Shown one piece after another: positions 42,848 through 55,516 of a stretch of 64,000 nucleotides of DNA. Both the position numbers and the translations under genes were made by a program. The notes beneath the pieces are model-generated. The model saw only the letters and a program-made list of their open reading frames with translations, was not told where the DNA came from and made no database searches. The stretch is taken from contig JAIUME010000011.1 in NCBI GenBank assembly GCA_022565695.1, positions 26,906 to 90,905 on the forward strand. Reading direction: 5' to 3'. Source of the DNA: Alcanivorax sp. Its GTDB lineage: Bacteria; Pseudomonadota; Gammaproteobacteria; Pseudomonadales; Alcanivoracaceae. The first letter of the stretch is position 1. Each line of letters begins with the position of its first letter.

Positions 42848-44221
42848 CTAGTTGCCAATATCGCCGTCGTCGGGGTCGTCCCCGGCTGTTGTGTCCAGCT
42901 CATGGTCTGCATCATCGTCAGCGGGCGCTGGCAGTTCCTTGCGGGCCTTGGCCCCCAGGTCGCGCAACTGGTGCGCCTGGCGCAGCAGGTTGCCGCGGCC
43001 CTCGGTGAGTCGCTTGTAGCTGGTATCCCAGGCCGCCTGGGCCTTGCCCAGCCGATCACCCACTTCCCGGAAAGCTTCCTCCAGCAAGGCAATCTGGTCG
43101 CAGATGCGCCCTGCCCGCTCGGCGATGCTGATGGCATGGCGGTTCTGGTACTCGTAACGCCAGATATTGTTGATGGTTCGCAGGGTGACCAGCAATGTGG
43201 TGGGGCTGACCAGCACGATATTGCGGCTGTAGGCCTCGTTGTACAGCCCCGGCTGGCGCTCGATGGCGCTGAGGAAGGCGGCTTCGACCGGGATGAACAA
43301 CAGCACGAAATCCAGTGTCCGCACCCCGTTGAGCCCCTCGTAGCGCTTCTCACTGAGGGCGCGGATGTGGCTGCGCAGGGACAGTATGTGCTGATCCAGC
43401 GCCTGCTGCCGCTCGGCATCATCCTCTGTGCTCCAGAAGCGCTCGTAGGCCACCAGCGACACCTTGCTGTCGATGATGACGTCTTTCTGGTCTGGCAGAT
43501 GAACGATCACATCGGGCTGGCGACGCTCGCCCTCGTCGCCGGTGAGCGACACCTGAGTATCATATTCGCGGCCTTTGGTCAGGCCCGACTCTTCCAGAAT
43601 ACGCTCCAGAATCATCTCGCCCCAGTTGCCCTGCACCTTGTTCTGGCCCTTCAGGGCGCTGGTCAGGTTGCGCGCATCCTCATGCATCTGCTGATTGAGC
43701 TGATGCAGGCCGCGGATCTGTTCGCCCAGTGTCGCCTGTAACCGGTTATCTTCGGTGTGGATGTGATCCACGCGGCGGCGGAAGTCCGCAAGCTGTTCCC
43801 GGAATGGCTTGAGCAGGTCGTCAAGACCGGTGCGATTCTGCTCTTGCAGCTGCTTGCTGCGGCTTTCGAATATCTTCGCCGACAGCTGCTCGAATTCCTG
43901 CTTCAGCTGCTCCCGGCTCTGTTCCAGCCAGGTGAGTTTCTCCTGCTGGCCCTGATGGCGCTCTTCCATACGCGCCTGCTCTGTGCGCAGCACGGCGACA
44001 CGCTCCTGGGCATCCCGCAGTTCCTGATCACGGGTGTGCAGGCGTTGCTCCAGAGATTGCAGGGTCTGTTGTCCGGCACGGGTCTCGGCCTCGGCGGCCA
44101 GCATCTGCTCGCGCAACGCTGCGGCATGCTGGTCGGCGTTGCGCAAACGCCACAGCAGCGCCACCACAGCTGCCAGCGCCAGCACCAAACCAACGATCAA
44201 TGCCGCCATCACACCGCTCAC
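42848..44221 (-). CDS. rmuC: DNA recombination protein RmuC homologue
   Basis: 457 aa with a GTG start at 44221 (GGAGG four bases before it); an ATG at 44209 (MAALIVGLVLALAAVV) is the alternative. One N-terminal membrane helix, a long coiled coil (about 40-200), then the RmuC nuclease-like domain with GNWGEMILERILEESGL, GEGERRQPDVIVHLPD-type DVIIDSKVS and the C-terminal LVSPTTLLVTLRTINNIWRYE. RmuC limits rearrangements at inverted repeats. Acidic, Asp-rich C-terminal tail. It follows the tatD-type gene. Confidence 0.92.
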   Translation of the reverse strand: MSGVMAALIVGLVLALAAVVALLWRLRNADQHAAALREQMLAAEAETRAGQQTLQSLEQRLHTRDQELRDAQERVAVLRTEQARMEERHQGQQEKLTWLEQSREQLKQEFEQLSAKIFESRSKQLQEQNRTGLDDLLKPFREQLADFRRRVDHIHTEDNRLQATLGEQIRGLHQLNQQMHEDARNLTSALKGQNKVQGNWGEMILERILEESGLTKGREYDTQVSLTGDEGERRQPDVIVHLPDQKDVIIDSKVSLVAYERFWSTEDDAERQQALDQHILSLRSHIRALSEKRYEGLNGVRTLDFVLLFIPVEAAFLSAIERQPGLYNEAYSRNIVLVSPTTLLVTLRTINNIWRYEYQNRHAISIAERAGRICDQIALLEEAFREVGDRLGKAQAAWDTSYKRLTEGRGNLLRQAHQLRDLGAKARKELPAPADDDADHELDTTAGDDPDDGDIGN

Positions 44222-44232
44222 AGCCCCTCCAC

Positions 44233-45060
44233 TCACAGTACCTCCACCGGCTGAGCCTTGTTGAACAGACTGAAGAAGTTGGCACGCGTCTGTGCCGCCA
44301 ACGCGGCCACGCTCATGCCCTTCAGGCCGGCGACACAACGGGCCACCTCGGCCACATGCCGTGGCTCGTTGGGTTTACCGCGATACGGCACCGGCGCCAG
44401 CCAGGGCGAATCGGTTTCGATAAGCAGGGACTCCACCGGCAATACCTTCACCACATCGCGCAGATCAGCCGCATTATTGAAGGTGACAATGCCGGAAATC
44501 GAGATCATGAATCCCATCTCGATGGCGGCTTCGGCCATGGCCAGATTCTCGGTAAAGCAGTGCAACACACCGCGCACCTCACCACCGCCATGCTCACGAA
44601 TCAGTGCCAGGGTATCTTCCCGAGCGTCCCGGGTGTGCACCACCAGGGGCAATCCCGTTGCGCGGGCCGCCTGGATATGGGTAATGAATCGCTCGTGCTG
44701 CCAGCTCGGATCATCCCCGGCATAAAAATAATCCAGGCCCGTCTCACCGATGGCGACCACCTTCGGGTGGGCTGCATGCCGGATCAATTCATCAAGCGTG
44801 GCGGCGCGCGACTTCTGATACAGGGGGTGTACGCCAACCGTGGCAAATACCCGGGGCCAGCGTTCCGCAACTGCCAGCACATCGGGGAAGGTTTCCATGT
44901 CCACGCCAATGCATAGCATATGCCCGACGCCTGCCGCCTCGGCCGCCTGCAGCACGGCACCAAGGTCGCCCTGGTGGGCTTTCAGGTCAAGGCGGTCAAG
45001 GTGACAGTGGGAATCAACGAGGGGCAGTTGCTCTGCCCGCGCCGGTGCCGGCTGAGTCAT
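44233..45060 (-). CDS. TatD-family metal-dependent DNase/hydrolase
   Basis: 275 aa. TIM-barrel metal-site motifs DSHCHLDRLD, GETGLDYFY, VHTRDARED, LHCFTEN and ETDSPWLAPVPYRGK with NEPRHV are typical of TatD (YcfH-type) enzymes, 3'-5' exonucleases. The position downstream of pilZ-holB matches other gammaproteobacteria (ycfH after holB in E. coli). It is close to rmuC; the two may be co-transcribed. Confidence 0.93.
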   Translation of the reverse strand: MTQPAPARAEQLPLVDSHCHLDRLDLKAHQGDLGAVLQAAEAAGVGHMLCIGVDMETFPDVLAVAERWPRVFATVGVHPLYQKSRAATLDELIRHAAHPKVVAIGETGLDYFYAGDDPSWQHERFITHIQAARATGLPLVVHTRDAREDTLALIREHGGGEVRGVLHCFTENLAMAEAAIEMGFMISISGIVTFNNAADLRDVVKVLPVESLLIETDSPWLAPVPYRGKPNEPRHVAEVARCVAGLKGMSVAALAAQTRANFFSLFNKAQPVEVL

Positions 45061-45089
45061 AGGAAAACCTGTTGCTGGCCATCAAGCCG

Positions 45090-45437
45090 TTACATGGTAT
45101 GCGTCGGGCGGTCGGATTCAAGTGATCCGGCAAGATAGTTTTCGATAGTACGCCGCGCCGTATCATCCTGATCGGAGAATTGCACCCCGATACCGGCAGC
45201 GCGGTTACCCTGAGCGCCCGCCGGTGTGATCCAGATGACCTTCCCTGCTACCGGAATCTTTTCGGATTCTTCCATCAGGCTCAGCAGCAGAAAGATCTCC
45301 TCGCCCAGCTTGTAATGCTTGCTGGTGGGAATGAACAAGCCCCCGTGCCGGATAAACGGCATATAGGCGGAATACAGGACGGCCTTGTCCTTGATGGTCA
45401 GTGACAGAATACCGCTACGACCGCCTGGCATTTTCAT
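45090..45437 (-). CDS. pilZ: Type 4 pilus assembly protein PilZ (PilZ domain)
   Basis: 115 aa from ATG 45437 (MKMPGGRSGILSLTIKDK); the frame begins at a TTG at 45446. PilZ domain features are FIRHGGLFIPTSKHYKLGEEIFLLLSLMEE (landmarks only) and GKVIWITPAG with GIGVQFSDQD. The N-terminal RxxxR c-di-GMP motif is absent, as in P. aeruginosa PilZ (PA2960), which binds PilB/FimX rather than c-di-GMP. The position directly after holB matches that gene. Required for type IV pilus assembly in relatives. Confidence 0.88.
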   Translation of the reverse strand: MKMPGGRSGILSLTIKDKAVLYSAYMPFIRHGGLFIPTSKHYKLGEEIFLLLSLMEESEKIPVAGKVIWITPAGAQGNRAAGIGVQFSDQDDTARRTIENYLAGSLESDRPTHTM

Positions 45438-45522
45438 GAACAGCAACCCCGATAAACTACTGCTTTGTGGTCACGACACGCCGTATCGATACGGGGTCGT
45501 GCCGTTTATGTGTTCGTGCAGA

Positions 45523-48245
<2,723 letters not shown>

Positions 48246-48249
<4 letters not shown>

Positions 48250-49121
48250 TCGAATAGTTGTTCCAGGCGTGCCTGTAAAGCCAGTGTAGACTCCCCCACC
48301 GGCCATGCTCGATCCATCAGTGTACGGACCGGCAGAATTCCGGCAACACTATTGCAGGCAAAAACTTCGTCAGCGCGCTCAAGATGTGACAGTGGCCGCG
48401 AATCGATATCCACGTCAAGTCCCTGATCATGCGCCAGTTTTTCGATTATCAGCCCCCGCGCGACCCCCGCCACACCACACTGGCCGAGATCCGGCGTCCA
48501 CAGCCGCTCACCAAAGCGGGCGAACAGATTCATGCTGGTGAGTTCTATGGGGTGGCCTTGCATGTCGCACATCAACCCCTCTTGCCAGCCGGCCCGCTGC
48601 ACTTCACCGCGTGCCATGACCTGTTCAAGCCGGTTCAGGTGTTTGAGGCCCGCGAAGGCAGGTTGCAGCGCCAGCCGTTGCTGACACAGGCCGACCTGTA
48701 TGCCCTCCCGGTAGTCACTGGCAGGCCGGACGGGTAACCCGTGCAGGCTGGCCAGCAAACGCGGTGTCGCGGGCGTCGGCCAGGCATAGCCACGGCCGCC
48801 GCTACCCCGGGTCAGAATCAGTTTGAAAACAGCGGATGAGCCAGCCTGGCTGGCATGCTGCGTCGAGGTCTGCGCCATGGCCTGCGTCAAGCCGTCCGCC
48901 AGGGCCTGGTCCAGGGCATCGGCACGGATGGCGATGCCGAGGCGCTCAGCCCCTGCCAGCATGCGCGCGCGATGCCGTGGCCACAGAGGTGCAGAGAGGG
49001 GGGCGGAGGGCGGCGCAGAGAGAGAGGCTGCGCCAGCGACCAGGCGTACGGTCTCGAAGCAGCCATCCCCGTACGCCAGGCCCCGGTCATCCGCCGGCAG
49101 TGACTGCCACAGCAGCGTCAC
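48246..49121 (-). CDS. pabC: Aminodeoxychorismate lyase
   Basis: 291 aa. PLP-dependent class IV enzyme that makes 4-aminobenzoate for folate. The motifs [38 protein letters not shown] (with the PLP Lys) and [14 protein letters not shown] are diagnostic. A GTG start overlaps the fabF stop (GTGA). Contains a low-complexity [15 protein letters not shown] segment near residue 30, an apparent insertion. Confidence 0.92.
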
Positions 49122-50356
49122 AGGCGGCGGAACACCAGCGAGCCGTTGGTGCCACCAAAGCCGAAGGAGTTCGACAACGCAATCGGGATATCACGCTGCT
49201 GCGCGATATGCGGCACGAAGTTGAGATCACAACCTTCATCCGGGTTATCCAGATTGATGGTGGGCGGGGCTACCCCGTCACGCATGGCCAGCATGGTGAA
49301 GATGGCCTCCACCGCCCCCGCAGCGCCTAGCAGGTGGCCGACCATGGATTTGGTCGAGCTTACTGCCAGGGCGTCCGCGTGTGCCCCGAAGACACTGCGA
49401 ATCGCATGGGCTTCAGCCAGATCACCCGCCTTGGTGGAAGTGCCATGGGCGTTGATGTAGGCCACTTCGTCCGGGTTCACGCCAGCATCCCGCAAGGCAT
49501 TGATCATGGCACGGGCCGCCCCTGCGCCATCTTCCGGTGGTGAAGTGATATGGAACGCATCGCCGCTCATGCCATAGCCGACCAGTTCGGCATAGATGTG
49601 CGCGCCGCGCGCTTTGGCGCGCTCATAGTCCTCAAGCACGACGATGCCGGCGCCGTCGGCCAGCACGAAGCCATCGCGGTCACGGTCCCAGGGGCGGCTG
49701 GCCCCTTTCGGATCGTCATTGCGGGTGGAAAGCGCCCGCGCCGCACCGAATCCACCCATCCCCAACGGCGAACAGCCTTTCTCGGCGCCGCCGGCCACCA
49801 TGACGTCTGCCGTGCCGAGCATGATCTGCTGGGCCGCAAAACCGATACAGTGGGTGCCACTGGTGCAGGCTGTCACGGTGGCGAAGTTCGGGCCACGGTA
49901 GCCATACATGATCGACAGGTTACCCGCGACCATGTTGATAATGCTGCCCGGCACAAAAAACGGCGATATCTTGCGCGCACCGCCGTCCAGCAGCTTCTGG
50001 TGATTCTCTTCGATGGTACTCAGACCACCGATACCGGAGCCAATGGCAACGCCAATGCGGTCCGCATCCTGTTCGGCATCGGTCAGTCCGGCATCACGGA
50101 TCGCCTGTATGGCGGCCACCATGCCGTACTGCATGAAGCCGTCCATCTTGCGCGCATCCTTGGCAGGGAAAAAATCAGCCACGTCGAATTCCGGCACCAG
50201 CCCGGCAAAACGGGTGGCAAAGCGTTCCGTGTCGAAATGATCGATGCTGCGAATACCGCTCTCGCCAGCTACCAGACGCTGCCACGTGGACGCCACATCA
50301 GTACCCAACGGGCTGAGCATCCCCATACCGGTGACAACTACACGACGTCTTGTCAC
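49118..50356 (-). CDS. fabF: Beta-ketoacyl-ACP synthase II
   Basis: 412 aa. Fatty-acid elongation condensing enzyme. Active-site Cys in [11 protein letters not shown], catalytic His residues in [11 protein letters not shown] and [11 protein letters not shown], and the C-terminal [14 protein letters not shown]. It starts at a GTG with GGAGGA eight bases upstream. It follows acpP after a terminator hairpin, so part of its expression may depend on read-through or its own promoter. Confidence 0.96.
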   Translation of the reverse strand: MTRRRVVVTGMGMLSPLGTDVASTWQRLVAGESGIRSIDHFDTERFATRFAGLVPEFDVADFFPAKDARKMDGFMQYGMVAAIQAIRDAGLTDAEQDADRIGVAIGSGIGGLSTIEENHQKLLDGGARKISPFFVPGSIINMVAGNLSIMYGYRGPNFATVTACTSGTHCIGFAAQQIMLGTADVMVAGGAEKGCSPLGMGGFGAARALSTRNDDPKGASRPWDRDRDGFVLADGAGIVVLEDYERAKARGAHIYAELVGYGMSGDAFHITSPPEDGAGAARAMINALRDAGVNPDEVAYINAHGTSTKAGDLAEAHAIRSVFGAHADALAVSSTKSMVGHLLGAAGAVEAIFTMLAMRDGVAPPTINLDNPDEGCDLNFVPHIAQQRDIPIALSNSFGFGGTNGSLVFRRL

Positions 50357-50383
50357 TGCCTATTCCTCCAGTTCGCAGTCAGC

Positions 50384-50424
50384 AAAAAAAAACCGCAAGT
50401 CCAGAACTGAACCTGCGGTTTTCT
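50384..50424 (-). terminator. Terminator between acpP and fabF
   Basis: On the minus strand AAAACCGCAGG pairs imperfectly with CTTGCGGTTTT and is followed by a run of T. It lies just after acpP and before fabF, which fits the high independent expression of acpP seen in other bacteria. Confidence 0.75.
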
Positions 50425-50443
50425 TGATCAGGCCAGAGCCGGA

Positions 50444-50677
50444 TCAGGCGTGGCCTTTGACGTAATCGATGGCAGCCTGAACGGTGCTGATCTTCTCAGC
50501 TTCCTCGTCGGGGATTTCAGTTTCGAATTCCTCTTCGAGAGCCATCACCAGTTCGACGGTATCCAGCGAGTCGGCGCCCAGGTCTTCGACAAAGGAAGCT
50601 TCCAGCTTGACGTCTTCCGGCTTCACACCCAGCTGTTCCACGATGATTTTGGTGACGCGATCTTCAATGCTGCTCAT
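50444..50677 (-). CDS. acpP: Acyl carrier protein
   Basis: 77 aa. Carries growing acyl chains on 4'-phosphopantetheine attached to Ser in GADSLDTVE. The acidic sequence [20 protein letters not shown] is typical. A GGAGAGAG lies upstream. It sits between fabG and fabF as in the standard fab cluster and is followed by a terminator. Confidence 0.97.
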   Translation of the reverse strand: MSSIEDRVTKIIVEQLGVKPEDVKLEASFVEDLGADSLDTVELVMALEEEFETEIPDEEAEKISTVQAAIDYVKGHA

Positions 50678-50798
50678 GATACTAACTCTCTCCTGTTGTG
50701 GTGTCTCAACACCTCAGGCGGCTATTCTAGGGGAACGCTGATTGCCCATGCAAGCAGCGATCCACCCCCACCCGGGTACATGTGTTGCCAATTGTGTG

Positions 50799-51542
50799 TC
50801 AGCCGGTGAACATACCGCCGTTGACATGCACAGTGGTACCTGTCACATAGCCCGCGCCTTCTGACGCCAACCAGGCTACGGCACTGGCAATTTCGTCCAC
50901 CTGACCCAAGCGGCCCAATGGTATCTGTGATAGCAGGTTATCACGTTGTGCCTCGGGCAGCGCATCCGTCATATCCGTCTGGATAAAGCCCGGCGCCACC
51001 GCATTGACCGTGATCGCACGGGACCCGACTTCCCGCGCCAGCGCCCGGGTGAAGCCTTCTGCGCCGCCTTTGGCCGCCGCATAGTTGGCCTGCCCGGCGT
51101 TACCCATGGTCCCCACCACCGATGTGATGTTGATGATCCGGCCCCAGCGGGCTTTGGTCATCCCTTTCAGGCAGGCCCGCGTGACCCGAAACAGTGCATT
51201 GAGGTTGGTGTTGATCACCGCATCCCACTCTTCCGGCTTCATGCGCAGCATGATGTTGTCCCGGGTGATGCCGGCGTTGTTCACCAGTATCAGCGGCGCG
51301 CCGTAGTCGGCCTGTATCGTCGCCATGGCGGCGGTCACGGATTCTGCCTCGCTGACGTCCATCACCACACCACCGCCCTGCTCGCCGAGCATGGCGCCAA
51401 TGGCATCGGCACCGGCCTGTGTTGTTGCCGTGCCCACCACGGTATAGCCTGCGGCGGCCAGCCCGGCGGCAATCGCCTTGCCGATCCCGCGGCTGGCGCC
51501 GGTCACCAGCGCGACCCGCGCTGTCTGCTCTGCTGCTGTCAT
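50799..51542 (-). CDS. fabG: 3-oxoacyl-ACP reductase FabG
   Basis: 247 aa. Short-chain dehydrogenase reducing beta-ketoacyl-ACP with NADPH. The cofactor motif TGASRGIGKAI, NNAGITRDNIMLRM, the catalytic Ser/Tyr/Lys in NITSVVGTMGNAGQANYAAAK and the C-terminus GTTVHVNGGMF are diagnostic. AGGAG precedes the ATG. Downstream of fabD. Confidence 0.96.
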   Translation of the reverse strand: MTAAEQTARVALVTGASRGIGKAIAAGLAAAGYTVVGTATTQAGADAIGAMLGEQGGGVVMDVSEAESVTAAMATIQADYGAPLILVNNAGITRDNIMLRMKPEEWDAVINTNLNALFRVTRACLKGMTKARWGRIINITSVVGTMGNAGQANYAAAKGGAEGFTRALAREVGSRAITVNAVAPGFIQTDMTDALPEAQRDNLLSQIPLGRLGQVDEIASAVAWLASEGAGYVTGTTVHVNGGMFTG

Positions 51543-51568
51543 CTGGTCTGCTCCTTGATTCCCTGTTA

Positions 51569-52498
51569 TCAGCCGTTGGGCGTCTCTGCGCGCAACGTCT
51601 CGGCATTTTCCAGCGCCACCATCTCCAGGCTGCGGTCAATGCGTTTTACCAGCCCGGAGAGCACCTTGCCGGGACCACACTCGTAGCCCTTGCTGACACC
51701 CTCTGAAACCAGCTTCTGAACGGTTTCCACCCAGCGCACCGGGGAATGCAGCTGCCGCACCAGAGCAGCGCGAATGGCATCCAGATCCTGCTCGGCCTGC
51801 ACGTCCACGTTGTTGATCACCGGCATTTCCGGCGCATGCAGGTTGATCCCTGCCAGCACGTCGGCCAGCGCGTCAGCCGCCGGCTGCATCAGGGCACAGT
51901 GGGACGGCACACTCACCGGCAGCGCCATGGCGCGCTTGGCGCCTGCTGCCTTGCAGGCCTCGATGGCGCGGAGCACAGCATCCGCATCACCGGCGATCAC
52001 CACCTGACCCGGTGCATTGTAATTCACGGCTTCCACCACCTGACCGGCAGCGGCGCTGGCGCAGGCTTCCCGGACCTTGTCATCCTCCAGGCCCAGCACG
52101 GCGGCCATGCTGCCGGTCCCGGCAGGCACTGCACTCTGCATCAGCTCGCCACGGCGCGCCACCAGACGGGCCGCGTCACCCAGGCTCATAACACCGGCAC
52201 AGGTCAGGGCGGTGTATTCGCCCAGACTGTGCCCGGCCACCACCGCCGGGCGCTGCCCGCCACGGTGCAGCCACAGGCGCCAGAGCGCCACGCCGGCAGT
52301 CAGCAGCGCTGGCTGGGTCACTTCGGTACGGTTGAGTTCGGTATCGGGGCCGTTCTGCACCAGCTGCCAGAGGTCATAGCCAAGGGCACCAGAGGCTTCA
52401 TTGAAGGTGTGCTGAACAACCGATTCCCCGGCGTAGTCACTGAGCATGGCCACCGACTGGGACCCCTGACCGGGAAACAGAAATGCCGTCTTACTCAT
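51569..52498 (-). CDS. fabD: Malonyl-CoA:ACP transacylase
   Basis: 309 aa. Loads malonyl onto ACP. AFLFPGQGSQSVAML, the nucleophile motif GHSLGEYTAL, the Arg-containing VARRGELMQ and SVPSHCALM with the catalytic His. GGAGCG precedes the ATG. Separated from plsX by 158 bp where fabH would be in E. coli. Confidence 0.95.
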   Translation of the reverse strand: MSKTAFLFPGQGSQSVAMLSDYAGESVVQHTFNEASGALGYDLWQLVQNGPDTELNRTEVTQPALLTAGVALWRLWLHRGGQRPAVVAGHSLGEYTALTCAGVMSLGDAARLVARRGELMQSAVPAGTGSMAAVLGLEDDKVREACASAAAGQVVEAVNYNAPGQVVIAGDADAVLRAIEACKAAGAKRAMALPVSVPSHCALMQPAADALADVLAGINLHAPEMPVINNVDVQAEQDLDAIRAALVRQLHSPVRWVETVQKLVSEGVSKGYECGPGKVLSGLVKRIDRSLEMVALENAETLRAETPNG

Positions 52499-52558
52499 AA
52501 ACGCTTCGCTCCACTCTCAAATACGCTTCGCTCGATCTAATACGCGTCGCTCGATCAT
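52499..52558. repeat. Three degenerate about 20-bp direct repeats upstream of fabD
   Basis: AACGCTTCGCTCCACTCTCA, AATACGCTTCGCTCGATCTA and ATACGCGTCGCTCGATCATG follow one another with the shared core TACGCTTCGCTCGATC. They occupy the fabD leader and the gap left by an absent fabH. The rest of the gap to plsX (52559-52656) shows no gene. Confidence 0.65.
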
Positions 52559-52656
52559 GATCAATCTGGTGTGCCGTCGGCCCGCCAGAACAGGCGCAGC
52601 GGCAAGCATTGTGCTGATCCGCGCGTCACATTGCGCGCCGGATTTGCAACAAAACC

Positions 52657-53721
52657 TTATGCGTCCGGGCCCGTGGCGTCCTGGCCCGCGGCTTTCGCCG
52701 TCTCGCTCTCCGCCACAGGCGTTTGCAGCGCGCTGCCGATCAGGGCCGGCACATTGCGCTTTGCTTCCAGCAAGGCGACTTCCAGGGCCGCGGCGAATCC
52801 TTCTTCACCGACGCCGCCGTGGCTCTTCACCACAATGCCGTTGAGGCCGACCAGGCTGGCACCGTTATACCGCTCCGGGTCCAGGCGCCCTTTCAGGCCA
52901 CGCAGTACCGGCAACGCCAGCAGACCGGACAATTTTTTCAGCCAGGACCGGCCAATCTCTTCGCGAATCATCTGGCTGATCATGGAGGCCACGCCTTCCA
53001 TGGTCTTGAGCGCCACATTGCCGACAAAGCCGTCGCAGACCACGACATCCGCGTCGCCGGCAAACACCGCATTACCTTCGATATAGCCGGTATAGTTCAG
53101 GCCGGGATGCTGCTGCAGCAAACGTGACGCGAGCTTGATCTGCTCGTTGCCCTTGATGTCTTCCTCGCCGATGTTCAACAACGCCACACGCGGCGACTCG
53201 ACGCCGTCCACAGCACGCACCACTGCTGCACCCATCAGCGCAAACTGCAACAGATGCTCGGGCTCGGAATCCACATTGGCGCCGAGATCGAGCATATGAC
53301 AGTGCCCCTTGCGGGTGGGAATGGCCGTGCAGATGGCGGGCCGGTCAATGCCCGGCAGGGTTTTCAGGACGAACCGGCTGATCGCCATCAGCGCACCGGT
53401 GTTGCCCGCGCTGACCGCCGCCTGGGCACGCCCGTCGCGCACCTGATTGATGGCGACGCGCATGGAGGAATCTTTCTTGTTACGCAGGGCAACAGGGATG
53501 GGATCGTGCATTTCCACGACTTCTGCGGCGGCGACGATCTCAAGCCGCGCATGGCCTGCAAGGCCTGCGGCTTTCACGGCCGCAGTCAGCGGCGCCATCT
53601 GTCCCACCACGATAATATGTAATTCGGCATGTTGCCGAAGCAGCCGCGCCACCGCCGGTACGGTCACCGACAAGCCGTGGTCGCCGCCCATGGCATCCAC
53701 CGCCAGGGTCAACTGGGCCAT
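52657..53721 (-). CDS. plsX: Phosphate acyltransferase PlsX
   Basis: 354 aa from ATG 53721 ([16 protein letters not shown]), with GAGG eight bases upstream. Makes acyl-phosphate from acyl-ACP for phospholipid synthesis. [43 protein letters not shown] and [13 protein letters not shown] are family motifs. Downstream of rpmF, upstream of fabD. The C-terminal 30 residues are Ala-rich and variable. Confidence 0.95.
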   Translation of the reverse strand: MAQLTLAVDAMGGDHGLSVTVPAVARLLRQHAELHIIVVGQMAPLTAAVKAAGLAGHARLEIVAAAEVVEMHDPIPVALRNKKDSSMRVAINQVRDGRAQAAVSAGNTGALMAISRFVLKTLPGIDRPAICTAIPTRKGHCHMLDLGANVDSEPEHLLQFALMGAAVVRAVDGVESPRVALLNIGEEDIKGNEQIKLASRLLQQHPGLNYTGYIEGNAVFAGDADVVVCDGFVGNVALKTMEGVASMISQMIREEIGRSWLKKLSGLLALPVLRGLKGRLDPERYNGASLVGLNGIVVKSHGGVGEEGFAAALEVALLEAKRNVPALIGSALQTPVAESETAKAAGQDATGPDA

Positions 53722-53882
53722 GCGCCAGCCTCTCTTGTGTTTTATTGTCAAAGGTGTCTGAAATCAGTGCCCGCAGAGCATGCGGGAGAGACATCCTTTT
53801 CGCAAAGAAAAAAACGTTACCAGCCATGCCCGGCCACATGTCCGGGCAGATGCCCCACCAAGGGCCGCACCACCGCAGAAAT

Positions 53883-53907
53883 GAAAACGGGAGCCGCAGC
53901 TCCCGTT
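53883..53907 (-). terminator. Terminator after rpmF
   Basis: Perfect 9-bp stem AACGGGAGC/GCTCCCGTT with a 4-nt loop, followed by TTTT on the minus strand, 14 bp after the rpmF stop. It separates the yceD-rpmF unit from plsX. Confidence 0.75.
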
Positions 53908-53921
53908 GTTCAGTGACCGAC

Positions 53922-54116
53922 TCAGGCTTCGTCGTCGTCAGTCTCGACTGACGCGATCACCTGGCGACCACGGTAGTAGCCATCCGGAGAAATGTGGTGG
54001 CGACGATGCACTTCACCGGTGTTGCTGTCTTCGGTGAGAGCCGGCGCAGACAGGGCGTCGTGAGAGCGACGCATGTCACGCTTGGAACGGGTTTTCCGGT
54101 TCTGTTGAACTGCCAT
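53922..54116 (-). CDS. rpmF: 50S ribosomal protein L32
   Basis: 64 aa. [20 protein letters not shown] at the start and [20 protein letters not shown] identify L32. The typical zinc Cys pairs are absent, as in many gammaproteobacterial L32 proteins. AGGAG precedes the ATG. Follows yceD in the conserved order. Confidence 0.97.
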   Translation of the reverse strand: MAVQQNRKTRSKRDMRRSHDALSAPALTEDSNTGEVHRRHHISPDGYYRGRQVIASVETDDDEA

Positions 54117-54141
54117 GGTTCGCTCCTAGTAAAGCAAGTCG

Positions 54142-54666
54142 TTACTTCTGGCTGCCTTTCAGGCTTGCCAGAACTGCAAAAGGGTTATCCGCTCTTTCAT
54201 CACTCGCCGACGCTTCGGGCTCATCACCCTCCGGCAGACGTGTGGGGCATTGCTCATGCGTGGCAACCAGCGGCAGCGCCAACAGCAATTCCTCTTCCAG
54301 CAATGTCGCCAGCGTCATCTTCTCGTCTGTGACCAGCCAGGGATCATAACGCTCCGGGAGCATGCTGATCTCTTCCTCGGTCCAGACCAGCGCCAGATTC
54401 ACCTGGGCGGTCACATCACAGGTCACTGGTTCCAGGCAGCGCTGACAGGTCATCACCAGCGCGGCAGAGACAGTGCCGTGAACAATGCGCTGCCCGTCGT
54501 CGGGATCCCGCTCGAAAGTGAGCGCCACCGAGACTGCCTCTGCCTGGCTCTGATCGAAATCACTGAACCGGGGAAGGGCTGCGACGGTGGTCTGACCACT
54601 GATGAGGACACCCTGATCAGCCAGCTTGCGCGGCTCGACGTAGTGCGGCAATTGCTCTGAAAACAT
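54142..54666 (-). CDS. yceD: YceD/DUF177 family protein
   Basis: 174 aa. DUF177 protein that in E. coli and relatives is linked to 23S rRNA processing; always next to rpmF. Landmarks are a CQRCLEPV motif with the Cys pair, an Asp/Glu-rich centre and LEEELLLALPLVATHEQCP. Co-transcribed with rpmF, 25 bp apart. Confidence 0.92.
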   Translation of the reverse strand: MFSEQLPHYVEPRKLADQGVLISGQTTVAALPRFSDFDQSQAEAVSVALTFERDPDDGQRIVHGTVSAALVMTCQRCLEPVTCDVTAQVNLALVWTEEEISMLPERYDPWLVTDEKMTLATLLEEELLLALPLVATHEQCPTRLPEGDEPEASASDERADNPFAVLASLKGSQK

Positions 54667-54771
54667 AAGCGCGCAATTCTAGGGCCGGACAGCCCCCCTG
54701 TCAAAGCGTTCTTGAAAAGCTAACCATTTGATGAGAAAGGCTTTTCTCGTGCAGAGGCAAATGAGTAACGC

Positions 54772-54788
54772 TATAATTGCGGATTATA
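54772..54788. promoter_or_regulatory. Divergent TATAAT/ATTATA palindrome between yceD and maf
   Basis: TATAAT-N5-ATTATA puts a perfect -10 hexamer on each strand of the divergent gap: 54772-54777 for maf and 54783-54788 for yceD. No matching -35 hexamer is clear on either side. Just upstream is the hairpin GAGAAA-GGCT-TTTCTC (54733-54748). Confidence 0.35.
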
Positions 54789-54895
54789 GGCTGATCCGGG
54801 CTGAATTGCCGCCGGAAGCGCCTCTTTATTTGCCGCGTGTCTTGCCATGTTTGGCCACGCAGCGCTTCCCCCACTGAGCCATCATGGAAGCCATC

Positions 54896-55501
54896 ATGAC
54901 AGACACCCCCCAACCCCTCGTTCTGGCCTCTTCCTCACCGTTTCGCCGTGAGCTGCTCGGCCGCCTCGGGCTCAGCTTCCTCAGCGACAGCCCGGATATC
55001 GACGAGCAAGCCCTGCCGGGGGAGACGCCTCAGCAGCTGGTGCTGCGGCTGGCACGCGCCAAAGCGGCTGCGGTGGCACAACGGCACCCGGAGGCGCTGG
55101 TGATCGGCTCGGACCAGGTGGCCATCACCGCCGACGGCGAGGTGCTGGGCAAGCCGGGCACGCGGGACAAGGCCATTGCGCAACTGCGCGCCAGCAGTGG
55201 CCGCAGCGTCACTTTCCTGACCGGCCTGTGCCTGATGAATGCCGCCACCAGGCGCTACCAGAACGGCTGTGAGCGCTTCAAGGTGCACTTCCGCACCCTG
55301 ACGGATGATGTGATCGAGCGCTATGTTGACCAGGAGCAACCGTTCAATTGCGCCGGCAGCTTCAAGTCGGAAGGACTGGGTATCGTGCTGTTCAGCGCGC
55401 TGGAAGGCCGCGACCCCAACGCCCTGGTCGGGCTGCCCCTGATCATGCTGACGGATTTTCTCCGCGCCGAAGGCATCGCCCTGCCCCCTTTTCCAAGCTA
55501 A
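54896..55501 (+). CDS. yceF: Maf-family nucleotide pyrophosphatase (YceF type)
   Basis: 201 aa from ATG 54896 (MTDTPQPLVLASSSPFRREL) with GGAAG upstream; an ATG at 54884 is in frame. LASSSPFRRELL, PEALVIGSDQVA, EQPFNCAGSFKSEG and LVGLPLIML are Maf motifs. The ASSSPFRR N-terminus and position opposite yceD-rpmF-plsX match YceF (m7GTP pyrophosphatase). Confidence 0.92.
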   Translation: MTDTPQPLVLASSSPFRRELLGRLGLSFLSDSPDIDEQALPGETPQQLVLRLARAKAAAVAQRHPEALVIGSDQVAITADGEVLGKPGTRDKAIAQLRASSGRSVTFLTGLCLMNAATRRYQNGCERFKVHFRTLTDDVIERYVDQEQPFNCAGSFKSEGLGIVLFSALEGRDPNALVGLPLIMLTDFLRAEGIALPPFPS

Positions 55502-55516
55502 TCAGTCCCGGGCTGC

